From Beverwykella pulmonaria (taxonomy: Eukaryota > Ascomycota > Dothideomycetes > Pleosporales > Melanommataceae), in contig BCHH01000016.1 in NCBI GenBank assembly GCA_001599595.1, positions 615,901 through 679,900 on the forward strand: 64,000 nt of DNA. The letters run 5' to 3'. Positions 1 through 11,397 of the stretch are shown here, one piece after another (the first letter of the stretch is position 1; every line of letters begins with the position of its first letter). The notes under the pieces were generated by a model that saw only the letters and a list, made by a program, of their open reading frames with translations, made no database searches and had not been told where the DNA came from. Made by a program: the position numbers and the translations under genes.

Positions 1-826
1 GCCTTAGATCAACGCAAATCGTGGCGTTTTGGAATTGCATAAGCTTGTAAGGGGGTTAAACTTGGCGGGCGTTTCTTCAATTAGCTTGTTTCTCACTAAG
101 AACGACCAAAATTTGCACGAAAATATCAAAATCCAATAAAAAGAATTATTAATTCATAATCGATACACTTCCATGATATTGCGCCTAACTACCTAAGCAA
201 TGAAATCACTGTCTAATTGATGTTTAACAGCTGTGAGTCGTACGTCATACATACTCGCGCCATACTCGCGCCACACACCACTAAAATAGCTTAGTGGTGC
301 GTGGCGCAAGTAGTTGCAATTCGAACTGCGGGTAAGGCTGCCCCATCGATCTGATAGGATGCGGCTGAAGAATTAGGCTTCGGCACTCGACATGCAGGGG
401 GGCAGGGCATTCCAGCCGTCTCGGTTATCACCCCGCTGAACGAAGCCCTGCCACTGTTCTTTGAACTCAGCCTGCGCGAGAGAAAGCCACACCCCACTAT
501 GCTCCCACCTTTTTGGGTTATATTTCAGGTCTTGTACTACGGTATTGGACACGTTTTCGGCTGTGCCAGCAACGTGTCATATCGGCTAGTGCAGCGGCCA
601 GAGGACTAGAGGAGCATCTATAGTGAGACGGCAAGCTTTAGGCGCGGTTGTAAAAATATATTGCGTCGTCCAGCTGAGTGAGTTCTTCAAAGCTAAAGTT
701 CCAAGCCGCCGCCTCGCACCAAATTCATGATATCTTCTTATCGCCACAATCTCAAATATTCTGCTTAAGAGCGAGACAACGAGGTCGCAGATTTTCGTTC
801 CTCAACTTTTCACCTAGCAGCCCAAC
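1..826. other. Left-edge intergenic region
   Basis: AT-rich for the first 240 bases, then mixed. No coding region is supported; the short open frames have no recognisable content. It holds a perfect-but-one hairpin at 269-306 (listed separately) and the presumed promoter of the transporter that starts at 827. No clear TATA box stands out. Confidence 0.5.
269..306. repeat. 16-bp inverted repeat (hairpin)
   Basis: Arms 269-284 and 291-306 are reverse complements with one mismatch and enclose a 6-base loop. The arm core (CACCACTAA / TTAGTGGTG) resembles the repeated TTAGTGGTG-type motif at the pogo-like terminus at 10890-10934. It may be a relic of transposon ends; this is inference. Confidence 0.55.
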
Positions 827-2864
827 ATGCCCCTCTGCCCTCCTACATACCCATCGCGGACGTACAGTCGTCTCGCCTCCTCGAGGAAGCCCCTTCCACT
901 CCCAAGCGTCAGAATGAGTTCCAAGTTCTCTACAGAAACCAGCTCCGACCGTTTCCCCTACTATGGAGGGTGGAGCGTACCCGAGCACACAAGCGACGAG
1001 GCGCCTCTCATCCAGCGGTCATGGCTCGAACCGCTCGACAGCATCATGTCTGATAGCACGAGCGAGCAGTGGAAAAACCCATTTCCCACGATCCCTATCT
1101 CTGAGCACCCGGACTCTAGCGAACCCTTTGTCGGCGCTTGCTACCCGATGCCGATTGCCTATCCATCCGACCCGTTGTTGCTCGATCGTGACCCCAAATT
1201 TGAGGTTACGTGGGCCAAGGATGGCTCCGATATGCCAAAGAACTGGCCAGCGTGGTACAGGGGTGTTATATTGGCGTGTATATCATTCGCAACGCTAGTA
1301 GTGTGAGTAGCCATTGCCCCTCCTCAATGTTCGCAAGACACACCACCAGGTTGGAGCTGAAGCTATACCAGAATCATGACGTCGACCGCCTACGCACCCG
1401 GCATACCTGGCATGATGGAGAGCTTCGGCATTAAAAACAGGACGATACCGATTCTTGGTGTTACTACCTATCTCTTCGGTCTTGCTCTGGGACCCCTTGT
1501 CTTGGCTCCGTTGAGTGAGATGTACGGGCGGCGGCCAGTCTACATCGTCTCGCTACTTTTGTTTTCCATATTTTTGATCCCGAGCGCCATGGCACAAAAT
1601 TTTGGAACTATACTCGTAACAAGATTCCTGGCTGCGTTTGTTGGCTCCGTGGTCATGTCGGGAGCGCCGGGCACACTGAACGATATCTGTGATGACGAAA
1701 CGAGAACCCGCTACCTCTCTATATGGATTCTCGGCGCAGTTAACGGGGTTTGTGACAAGATCCCACTACTATGCACTACAAGTCGTAAAGCTGACTGGGG
1801 TTTTAGCCGGTTATCGGGCCTGTTTTCGCGGGCATCATATTCCAATACGCTGGCTGGAGATGGATCAGCTGGTGGCTTGTTATCCTTGCATCTGTCTCAT
1901 GCGCTCTGATGGCAGCTATCAAGGAGACCAACGGAAACATCATTCTAAGGCAGCGGTGTGAGATCCTGAAAACCATAGATGGTAGGTATTGGACTCAAGC
2001 CAGCATTGGCAACAATCTCCGAATCTCCGAGCGTCTAAACGCTTCCATACGCCAACCAATAGTCATGATTTTTACGGAGCCGATTTGGTAAGCAATGAAT
2101 TCTTTCTTTTAAGAATATGTGCCTTAGGTACAACAAGGCTAACATTTTTACAGCACGTTCTGGGATCTATACGTCGCATTCGTATACGCAATCCTGTATC
2201 TTTGTGTCGTGGGCTATCCTATCGTGTTTTCTCAAATCCGCAGTTGGAGCCCTGCCGTAGCCGGTACAGTTTCCACGGCCAACTCTCAGTTGGCATCTCT
2301 TATTCTAATATTCCTACAGGCCTACCATTTCTATCCATTGGCCTGGGCAGCTGTCTTACCGTCATCGCCGAGCCGAAGATCCGAAGCATTATAAAAAGGC
2401 TCAGCAGTCAAGCCACAGGTACCTCGGCTGATTCCACGCTGCCAATCATCCTTGTGGGTGGCACTTTGATTCCCATCGGGCAGCTCCTGTTCGCGGTATC
2501 TGCTGCGCCTCCAAATTCGGCCGTCGTTTCAATTCTGGCAGGATTGCCCCTGGGCATAGGCAACATGCTCATATTTCTCTACGTGGCCAACTACCTAGCA
2601 ACCTGCTACAAGGCCCACGCTGCTAGCGCTTTGGCTGGCCACGCATCCATGCGATATATGGGTGCTGCATTACTACCTCTGTTGGCCCCAGTCATGTACG
2701 GTCGCCTTGGTCCTCTAGTTACTGGCTTGATCCTTATGGCTATCTTGACGGTGCTTGCTGTGGTGCCCATTATATTTATGAAACGCGGAGAGTATTTCAA
2801 GGCAAGGAGTCGACTAGCCCACGGGAGCGATGTATGTAATGTAAAAGGTTGTAAAACATCATAA
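827..2864 (+). CDS. MFS transporter, DHA1 (12-TM drug:H+ antiporter) type
   Basis: Plasma-membrane transporter likely exporting a small toxic compound or drug. Five exons keep one frame: 827-1302, 1372-1747, 1807-2087, 2154-2263, 2320-2864; all introns are GT-AG, 56-69 nt, giving 595 aa. The hydrophilic N-terminus (about 150 aa) precedes the membrane domain. MFS motif A is visible as APLSEMYGRRP, and the helix-5 region reads PVIGPVFAGIIFQYAGWRW, as in the polyamine/fluconazole-resistance branch of DHA1. A second in-frame ATG at 914 could be the true start, since the first 29 residues are low in conservation signals. Substrate cannot be told. It lies upstream of a P450 and may be part of a reduced secondary-metabolite cluster (inference). 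Confidence 0.85.
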
Positions 2865-4726
2865 TATCAGTAATTTAGAGCAAATAAACGCTGGGGTTTG
2901 TTCATCTTATCGTCCGGTGCCTGCCATAGAAGATTTATGTGAAGATACTGCTGAAAGATGCAGTACCTGCTTCGATACTTTAGAGCGCCTGCAATACGGG
3001 CCTCTAACCCAGATATTGCAACTGATCTGTCGGTCTTCATTGTAAGGCCACGTTTCGAGTAATCCTCAAAAAGAAAGTGAATGAATTCCACGGTACGTTG
3101 ATTACCTGTTTGGAGGAGCCGACTGGGAAAGTTTTGATCGAGCATGAAGCGAATATGTGTTCTTTAAAGCGTTGTGACTTTTAAAACATACTTGCTTGCC
3201 AAATATGAACAACCTTCTTGTTGTGGGACAAAGAGATAAGAATAGATATTTGATCAAAATTGAATCTCTAGCCTATGTGAAAATCAAAAAGTGGCATCGT
3301 ACCTCTGTGCAGCCGCATGCTCGTCGCGCTCTAATATCTTTGTTAAAGGGAGTCATGCGGTCGGGCCAAGGAGGAAAGTTCTCAGAGTTCTAAGTGTAGA
3401 TGCTATTCAGACATGGTTGTTGAAGTCTATATTCAATACGCTGCCCTCATAGAAGTGAAAATTGTCGACTTCTAAGACCGGATGAGAGCGAGGATGTGGC
3501 ATAACTGGAATTGCTTCGTTAGGCGAAGTGGTGCACCTTTGACGTCATCTCTATAACCCCACAAGTGAACGAAGAAGCACTTCTGCTTGCTCTTACATAG
3601 CATAATCATATCCTTTCCTATCCCCACCCCAAAATTCATCATGACTTCGCGATGCAGCCTGAATGGTCCCAATTTTGTGTGCCTTCTCATTCCTGTGGAC
3701 TGAATCCCTACGTAGCCTGCATCCTTCATGCGTGAAATAATGGGTTGCATTAACTGATGGGGAATTTGGCAAAAACCCCGGGGAGTTTTAATGCAAGGGC
3801 CCTCGAGCACACGCTTTGCTGCTCCTCGAGCCAGGCTAGGGGGCTGTAGTGTCCCGATACGGCTTCGCAACTGCCGTCACCAAGTGCTCCCCTTCATTTC
3901 TCTCGTGGAGCTCTCACGAATTAGGAGGTACCCCAGCTTCCAGCGCCTCAAAGCGGTCGACTACCTAAACGAAGGAGAGTTAGAGGACGGAGAGGCTTCG
4001 CGCCCGAGCAGGCACAGAAACTAGCTAAGTCTTCCTTATACTCGCAATTGGATGTACATCGCATGGCCTTCCCTTTAAAAAGATGTGCTCCACCACCTCC
4101 AACATGTAGAATAAGCGTTATATCCCTGATCGTAGAGTAATAACAGGGTGGTGTGGAGAGTTTAGCGAGCCTCGTACTGTTTGCGTGAAGAGATACGAGG
4201 CGTCGGTTCGCGAAGATGTGACTAATAAAGCTAAGGTACGCACATCTACGCGCCTCCTGAGGATATATTGCTGCAACTCTGGGGATGTAGCATGTTTGCA
4301 AGGACGGACAAGACCTCAAGGTGTCTAGATGCCTGACGTCCGGTGACGTTTACCTAATATATTGCTTACCCTCCTTTTCACCTTCGCAATGGTTGCTGCA
4401 GCTGTTCAAGTTGTTCGTCGCAATGACTGTATGCGCAGCGTGAACCGTGTCAGGAAAGGCCTAGCTCCCAAGGCGGTTTGACAATCCTAGAAAACCCGAA
4501 CGGGATTACAGGGTAGCGACACATCAGTTTGCGAATGAGAAATCGAAAGGCTGAATGTCGGGATCTTGGAATGCAATCGTGCGGCACAGGTTTATTATGT
4601 CTACCTACCCCTCACCTTTCGCCCAGGGTTGGATTTTTGTGTCACTGAGTTTCAATATAGTGCGGCAAAGCAAGTTTCGATCACATAACTACGATTAAGA
4701 GTTGACACGGGCAGGCATGGAAGAAA
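2865..4726. other. Gene-poor intergenic region
   Basis: About 1.9 kb with no convincing gene. A 132-codon open frame on the minus strand (3472-3870) has neither recognisable domains nor splice support. I see no repeat structure here. Confidence 0.5.
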
Positions 4727-5354
4727 TAACTGTAAGCTCGGGCACCATGGATAATCTCGTCCGTCATCATATATATATCAGCTGTACATTACACACATAT
4801 ATACACACAATACACATCTTTATAACATTACACCGCTTACAATAACTATTCATATAATAGATGGGGCCCCGGGAGGAGTTGAATAACTGCAGCTCTTGAC
4901 GGCATGAATGAACAACATGGAGTCAACCCTAAGTGATTACTACTGGAACGAAAACCCAACCTGCCGAAAACATTAGAGAAAGAATTACAGAATATAATTC
5001 GACTTAGCGTAACTATATGCTCAACGGCTTTGTGATTCAATAAATTTTGCTTGCAGAGCGTTCCTAATACAATAACCTCTGTCACGGACAAGGAATATAA
5101 TGCGAACATCATTAAAGATACGTCGGTCATGTGTAAAGAAGCCGAGCACTCGTAGGACGAGACCGCAACGAAACCACTAACCATAACGAGAATGCTATTG
5201 ATCATATTCATGGTGTTAGTGTAAGCTGGAGGATGGAGGAAGAGGTGTCAAGATGTGTATTGTATGTGATGTATGTACAGCTGATATATATATGACGGAC
5301 TGATTAGTCAGTGGCATATCCACGTGACATTATGGTGTCCTCGGCTTACAGTTA
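4727..5354. mobile_element. Non-autonomous TIR element (MITE-like), 628 bp
   Basis: The two ends are long, diverged inverted repeats. The outer 11 bases TAACTGTAAGC (4727-4737) are matched by GCTTACAGTTA (5344-5354). Further in, GTCCGTCAT...ATATATATCAGCTGTACAT (from about 4758) pairs with the mirror block ending near 5300, and ACAATACACATCTT pairs with AAGATGTGTATTGT near 5252. The terminal TA on each side fits a TA target duplication as made by Tc1/mariner-type transposases. The interior has a 121-codon minus-strand open frame (4846-5211) that resembles no transposase. The right arm carries about 20 extra bases, including a small palindrome CTGATTAGTCAG. Confidence 0.7.
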
Positions 5355-6011
5355 GATATTGGACGATCGATCTTGTGTTTGTCACCATGCCCTTCCACAT
5401 GATTATTTCGAGCGCTGAATTTGTGTATAATAGCTAGGATGTCTTTCCTGGCGACTATGGGTATGACCATCGCAGCTACATGACTCGTCGCTAGCACGGA
5501 TGACTTGGCAACACCGAAATAGCCAGCTGGGTGTTGACTAGTTACTCCTGGGCTACGTGGGTACGTATTTAGATTCGCCTCTTTTTCTCTTAGTGAAGTA
5601 TTGCTGAGGTTGCCGGTTAGCTGTTATCATCATTTTGGTCGGAAGTAAAAGTTACCTTACCGGGCAACACTTGGACCACCGCAATGTCGCTACGGTGATT
5701 TTGTATGACTGGAGCAATCCTGTCTGTTATACCACACACTTGGGATGATAGAAGTTGGAGCTGAGGATGCACCACGCCTCATGTACGAGCAAGGGTGTTG
5801 GCAACCGCAATGCGCAACCAGTCATTCCCTGGGGGCCAGAGAAACCTGTAAGAGGCTTTGGTGCTTCTTGCCACGGGATTTGCGGCGCAGAGAAATTTTA
5901 CCATAGGGAATCAGTGCCCCGCGGTGAGCTGAATTGCGGCGTCCAGGTGGTATCACTCCTCACACACTCTCAGCAGTATTGACTCTTCAACTTGTGTTGC
6001 TCCCTTCAGTG
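5355..6011. other. Intergenic region upstream of the P450
   Basis: No gene supported. It should contain the P450 promoter. Short open frames here have no recognisable content. Confidence 0.5.
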
Positions 6012-7935
6012 ATGGAATTCGATTTGACTGCCCTCCTAGTCTCGATTATTGAATATACTATCCGCGTCTCGGCGCTATTAGTACGGCTATAACCCTTAGT
6101 TAGCTCATCCTCGTCACTGAGTTGCTGCTCTAGGTACTCCTCGGTGGGAGCTATCGACTTGCACTCCATCCTTTGAAGGATTTTCCTGGTCCATTCGCTG
6201 CTAGACTCACGAGCGCCTACAGTGCGTTTTATGTATGGCGACGGAACTCCCACCTCGCCTCTCTTCAGTTTCATGAGAAATACGGTGAGGATGTTTCACT
6301 CTCTCATACTTGCCCTTGATACAGGGTGACGGTATTGAGGAATTGAGACTCCTACGATGAAGGTTCACGAAGAGCTAATTTCCCAACCTAATTGTAGTCT
6401 TGCAATTCCACTGACTAAAAGTACAGGCCCAGTCGTAAGAGTGGCTCCCAACCGCCTGATCTTCAACAGCGCAACGGCGGTGCAAGGTAAAGACACCTTG
6501 CGCCCCTTTCTTCGGAGGTTCGCTAACCCAAAAGACATTTACAACAATCCGCAGGTAATTAAAGGGCGTGCCTATGTCCAGTTACGACAAGATATTCACG
6601 GTACTCCAAACCTGTTGAATACTCTCGACAGGGAGACACACCGCCAAAAGCGCCGAATTATCGCGCCGGTGGTCTCAGAGCGCTCGATGCGAGTCTTCGA
6701 GCCAGAAATGTCAAAACAGATTGACGTATTCCTAACTCAGCTACTGCAATCAAGCCAAAACAGTCTGACTGTTAATATGTCGCTGCAGTGTGAGCGACTC
6801 GGAGTTGACATTGTTGGCCAGCTTGCATTTGGTTATCCGCTCAACACCCTAGTTGAATCCACACATCGTGTCATTGTCGAGGGCATCAAGGCACGTGGCG
6901 ACCGTGCTTCGCTATACTTCTTCTGGGAGCGCTTGCGGGTCTTCGAGTGGCTTTTCGCTAGAGTTCGGGGAGGCAGGCACAATCTGGACGGATTCAATCA
7001 ATCGCTGAAGGCCATGATTGGAGCACGCATGGCAATTCCCAAAGACGCGAAGCACGATTTCTACGCACTCGCTTCTGGAGAGATTGGACCTGGTGAACCA
7101 GGCCTCATCGGCAAGGATCTCTGGGCTGAGGCCGTGTTCTTCATCGCCGCAGGTATGTGGACCGCCAAAACATTTAATATGCTACTTCCCTAGTCTTTTG
7201 AAATTCTGACACTGCCACTTTTCAGGCGGAAGTACCACTGCAACCGCTATGAGCGGAGCCTTCTTCTACCTTTCATGCAACCCTAACGCGTACGCCTGTC
7301 TGGCCACTGAGATAAGATCCAGCTTTTCGTTGGGGCGCGACATTCGCCAGGGCCCACAACTGAACAAATGCAAGTACCTGCGCGCCGTCATCGATGAAAC
7401 GATGCGCTTGTCACCGTCAGCCCTCGCACCAGCCTGGCGGGAACAGGACCCTGCCTCTGTTACCGCCGGTGAGCTCTTCATCGTGGACGGCCACGTCATC
7501 CCCTCCGGCACCCAGGTCGGAGTGAGCAACTACAGCCTTCAGCACAACCCGGCCTACTTCCCGGAGCCCTTTGTATTTCGGCCCGAGCGCTGGCTTCCTC
7601 CAGAGCAAGGAACGCCTCAGACGGAGGAGGCTCGTACGGCAATGCGGCGTGCTTTTGCGCCGTTTTCGGTCGGCGATCGTTCGTGTGCTGGCAAACCAAT
7701 GGCGTACTTGGAAATGAGCCTCGCCATTGCTAGAACAATGTGGTACTTTGACTTCCAGAAGGCGCCCGGCGAGGCTGGTAAGCTGGGAGAGGGAACACCG
7801 GGAAGAACAGACGGACGTGGCAGATACGATGAATTCCAGCTACACGAGGGTGTTGTCGTATGCCATGATGGTCCAAATTTGGTGTTCACTCCACGTGGGG
7901 ATTATTGGAAGGACTTAAAGTCTAACTGGCTCTAA
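6012..7935 (+). CDS. Cytochrome P450 monooxygenase (microsomal, class II)
   Basis: Haem-thiolate monooxygenase, expected on the ER and fed by P450 reductase. Exons 6012-6080, 6134-6284, 6427-7152 and 7226-7935 give 551 aa. The two small 5' exons restore the parts missing from the long open frame: a hydrophobic anchor (about residues 5-35), the LHPLKDFPGPF proline hinge and HEKYGPVVRVAPN. Also visible are I-helix AAGGSTTATA, K-helix ETMR (ExxR) and the haem loop FSVGDRSCAG with its cysteine near residue 469. The C-terminus (DEFQLHEG...FTPRGDYW) matches fungal P450s usually annotated as benzoate-4-monooxygenase-like; substrate is unknown. All introns are GT-AG. It appears intact and may have served the neighbouring biosynthetic genes. 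Confidence 0.9.
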
Positions 7936-9389
7936 ACCTGTACTACGGCAGTATGGCTTAATAGTTATGTGGTTAGCCTATTAGTGTTCCTTCACTGCCA
8001 ACCTCACTTGGCAGCGATTCGTCTCTCCTACAATACATTCCTCTCTACCTTATTATCGACTCTCAACCCTATCTATTCATCACACCGGCCTGCAGGAAGT
8101 AGGTAGCTTGGTTTTGGAACGCTTGTATTGGGGCAGGAGCTCGCCTCGCCTCACGTGATTGACCGATAGGCTCAGGCTCGTACTCAGGCTCGTGATAGGC
8201 CGCGTGAGCGTTGCGCTTGCCTTAAAGCTTGCCGTGAGATCAGCAAGACAGGCCTATTAGAGTAGAGATAGTAGAGCTTCTCTATCGATCAGTGAGGTGT
8301 TGATCCGCCTGAAAGGAGTCCGAGACGAAGTTGGGAGATGCTATCTAAAAAACAAAAACAATGCTGAAAGGGACGGCGGTTGGGTGATTCAAATCGTCGA
8401 TCAAGCGTCGCGTGAGAGGCTTGATGAGATGAGCTCACATGAGGTGAGATATCTCGTCGCGAGAATTCTTGTAGATGAGGTGCTTGGCAGCCTAACTGTA
8501 AATAGAACAATCCATTAAATTAGACAGATCTATACAGATTGTTCGACTCACTAATGCGGTGTTCTGCAAGGACTTCTTCCTTAGCGTAGTTTCCTACTCT
8601 AAGCTGCGCGCCAAAGGCCTATACCATTATAGCTAGGAGGAGAAGCTGTTTGCTGATCTAACAACAAGGAGGTCGCCTTCTGTCCTTATATCAACAGTAT
8701 TCCAAATATTCTCAAGGCCGCAACATCTAAACAGGCAGCTTAGGCTCTGACCTTCGCCACTCATGCAAGTCAGAATATTCTTAGCTCTTTACCTAGTCGC
8801 AAGCTCTGCAGGAGCTCCACAATATATACAGCCATATTATACACCTGATCTAATTGATCTTGCTAAGTCAACTTACAGAATTGAGCTCACCAATATCAAG
8901 AAGCAAAGTATTATTGGTACCAGCAACATCTAGTCGAGTGATAACTACGTCGCAAATTCCATTAACAGGAAATCACCACAATACTTTACAATATACTGTG
9001 AACTTCCTTCCCCGCCTGTCTCCCTCACTAAATCACCATCACAATCGTTATCACCATTGAAACATCACAAGCTACCAAGCTGGCGCCTGTTCAAGGGGTG
9101 ATACTGTGGGATTTGCACATCAAGGGGTTGCAGAGATAGATGAGCCAGTCCTACCAGAACTAGGTGCTTCGCTAGAGGTTTATATACCAGCTCCAAACAC
9201 TAGCGCAGACGGATACTGGTCGCGCGATGACACTGCTCCTTGTTATATGAAGATCTGTAGCCACCATCACAAAGGACAGCCCATACTAGACCGCACTGCG
9301 AGCTCTAGTCAACACAATCAGATCACAGCACCAAAGCGCAAACATCCTCTTAATCTAGTGAAAGACTACCTGAAGATCATAGCAAGCTG
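7936..9389. other. P450 3' flank leading into degenerate transposon DNA
   Basis: No intact gene. A 73-codon open frame (8297-8518) is unrecognised. From about 8550 onward the plus strand reads as protein-like but is stop-riddled in all frames, and it leads directly into the copia relic at 9390, so it is probably decayed retroelement sequence. That assignment is inference. Confidence 0.45.
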
Positions 9390-9630
9390 CTCTATCCAGC
9401 GTGTCTTATCCAACTAGATATTGCCTTCTCTGTTGCATTCCTAGGCAGATTTGTAAGCAATCCTACGTACAAACAATTAGAGGCCGCGATCCACCTTCTT
9501 GATTACCTCTATCATCATCAACACTCCACTCTTTGATTTTAAGACTCCAACTCTGGATCATCATCCCTAGGTCTAATAGGCTACTCCGACTCATCATTTG
9601 CAGACAGCGGGGATAGGAAGTGCGTCCCTG
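9390..9630 (+). mobile_element. Ty1/copia retrotransposon relic (RT end / RNase H start)
   Basis: In one plus-strand frame the translation reads LDIAFSVAFLGRFVSNPT, then LEAAIHLLDYL, then GLIGYSDSSFADSGDRK. These match the order of the copia Pol segment RPDIAFAV..LS.F.SNPT, WEA..RVLRYL, and the RNase H opening GYSD.D.AGD.D.RKS. Internal stops and the abrupt change after 9625 show a dead fragment. No LTRs could be assigned to it. Confidence 0.7.
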
Positions 9631-10224
9631 GACAGGCGTAGGCGTGTGAGGCTTGCGCTTGTGGGTTGCTGTTGTCCGCCAGCCTCGACCGTCCACCCTG
9701 CCACGCTTGCCATGGTTGTGGTGAATGCTTCCTCCAGGAGTTGAAATCCTGTGTACCTGTGGTTGTCCGCCTATCCTTGGCCCCCTCCGCTTCTCCTACC
9801 CCCATCACGCTCCGTTGGTGTAGACTCCGCGCCTACCGTTCTCCCAACGCTCGCCGTTGCGATATGACGCCTTGGCTGCTGTTGCAACATGACTACCCGT
9901 CCCGTACGACCCTCCTTCTCTAGACAAAGTAGGACATGTGCCGCTGGGTTGTTTAAGTGTCGTTACCTTAGGGTCCCAATCCTAGGTTCTCCTTATGGAG
10001 GAGAGTGACAGGTCTACCTCTTACAATTGTGGTTATCCAACTAAGTGTAGATGTAGAGGCGAGGGGTTGTGAGAGGTTTGCCTAGCCCAGGGATAAGAGG
10101 TCCGTCTGAGCCGCTGTTTTGTCTGCGCGCGGCGGCGGGGGAGGTTGGGGTCGGTTTCTGCGTGGTGTTTAATCGCCGTATGTATTTAGGGTTTATTGAG
10201 TTTTGAGAAGTTCGCGAACTGTCG
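9631..10224. other. Degenerate sequence between transposon relics
   Basis: Composition changes sharply to GC-richer, pyrimidine-biased sequence after the copia fragment. No gene is supported. It is probably part of another decayed or nested element. Confidence 0.35.
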
Positions 10225-10345
10225 CCGACTGTTGTGGGTGGGTACGTTGTGGTTGGTTGTGGTGCGTGAAAATTTTTCACCAGCTCACCCTGGTGAAAAT
10301 TCCAGCATTGCAAGCAACCACACCCACCCCCCATTTTACGTCTCT
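10225..10345. repeat. Imperfect inverted repeat around a short loop
   Basis: The centre is a hairpin: AATTTTTCACCA then an 8-base loop, then TGGTGAAAATT (about 10269-10302). Outward, GGTGGGT..GTGGTTG on the left pairs with CAACCACACCCACC on the right with gaps. Total arm length is about 50 bases. This could be two transposon ends brought together or a small foldback element. Confidence 0.5.
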
Positions 10346-10489
10346 GCACTGGCTCTAAAGCGTTTGAAGAACGCTCTAGATTCCCAGGCTTCACCGCGTG
10401 GAGGTACAGAGGCCGATTTTGAAGCCCTACTTTTGAATTTATATCTTTATCAAATCCTGTACGAGACTCCTTCAGTATATCCCCAATAG

Positions 10490-10850
10490 TAACCCAGGCT
10501 GGCTTTGCGCAGCTTAATAAAGGAGCCGAATCGATACTGCATCCAATGGCGCTTATAAGCTCCTGGATCACTAAGCTTGAAGAGCAAGTAGAGATACTAA
10601 CCAAGCGAAAATCGTGTAAGAGAAAGTGGATCCAGCATGGCGGTACAATAGAGTATGGCCGAGAGATCAGCGCAGTTCGCTGCTGAAGCCTTTGGGGCCT
10701 CCCAGGGATCAAAGAGAGCCTGTTATAGGGATAAACATGAGAGGGCTCAACCAGGTGTACGACGCGGTGGGAACTGTGGAGGGACAGAAGAGTTTTCTGA
10801 ATCTGAGGCGAGTATAATTTTCGCTGGCTCTTTATTTAATAGCGATTAAA
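10490..10850 (+). mobile_element. Pogo/Fot-type (Tc1-mariner) transposase relic, C-terminal part
   Basis: Plus-strand frames spell a coiled region SWITKLEEQVEILTKRK followed by KRKWIQHGGTIEYGREIS, the typical C-terminal tract of fungal pogo-like DDE transposases. After a frame change come GSKRACYRDKHERAQP and RRGGNCGG, a decayed form of the terminal CxxC zinc-knuckle. Stops and at least one frameshift show that it is inactive. The long minus-strand open frame over this region (10041-10712) is its antisense shadow. Confidence 0.65.
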
Positions 10851-10888
10851 CTGATGTTCTTTAGGATGGGTTGGTTATGCCTAGATAT

Positions 10889-10934
10889 TTTGCGACACTT
10901 AGTGGTGTGCGACACTTGGTGGTGCTTTACGTTA
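10889..10934. repeat. Probable right terminus of the pogo-like element
   Basis: A motif TGCGACACTTRGTGGTG occurs twice in tandem (10890 and 10908), then GGTGCTTTACGTTA. A similar block, GGTGCTTCACGTTA, ends at about 31836. Such subterminal repeats next to a TA fit a pogo-type end. The matching left end was not found. Confidence 0.45.
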
Positions 10935-11136
10935 TTGTAGATTTTTATTAATGTTTTTTTTTAATGTTTTGTTCTATACTGGGTTAGGCCGCCAAGCTTC
11001 TCAGCAGAAGTTCCTGAGTCGATCCCAGGATGCCTCAGAGCCTCAACCATCAGCTATCAGCAACCTCATCAAGCAATCAATTCGGCCCCAGATTGTACAA
11101 TTCTGCGATCCCGCCCACCATCCCATAGTTCTCTTT

Positions 11137-11155
11137 GTTTTTTTTTTTTTTTCCC
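11137..11155. repeat. Poly-T tract
   Basis: A run of about 16 T in an otherwise mixed region, next to CCCTGTTGTAG. It could be the A-tail of a retroposed sequence on the other strand, but no source is recognisable. Confidence 0.5.
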
Positions 11156-11238
11156 TGTTGTAGATAGTTATCGCGCTTTGCGCTCGGCCGAACAGCTGGC
11201 TCACGATTGACGCGCTGAGTGAGATTCAGGATCAGGTA

Positions 11239-11397
11239 TTGACGCTCACGGCAGCTTAAGAACCTNNTCAAGATAGCTGAATCCCCCTTGATGAGGTTTG
11301 ACGCTCACGGCAGCTTAAGAACCTCATCAAGACAGCTNAATCTCCCTTGATGAGGTTNGACGCTCACGGCAGCTTAAGAACCTCATCAAGATAGCAG
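11239..11397. repeat. 59-bp tandem repeat, about 2.7 copies, with ambiguous bases
   Basis: The unit begins TTGACGCTCACGGCAGC at 11239, 11298 and 11357, a 59-base period. Inside each unit CCTCATCAAG and CTTGATGAGG form an inverted repeat, so each copy can fold. N characters at 11266-11267, 11338 and 11358 fall only in this array, suggesting collapsed or mixed repeat copies in the assembly. Confidence 0.85.

Noticed and set aside
3472..3870. 132-codon minus-strand open frame
   Set aside because: No signal peptide, domain or splice context; length is compatible with chance.
5987..6274. 95-codon minus-strand open frame
   Set aside because: It lies antisense to the first two exons of the P450, which are well supported by family motifs.
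10041..10712. Long minus-strand open frame of 223 codons
   Set aside because: It is antisense to the pogo-type transposase relic, has no start context or domain, and is proline/serine-rich in the manner of shadow frames.
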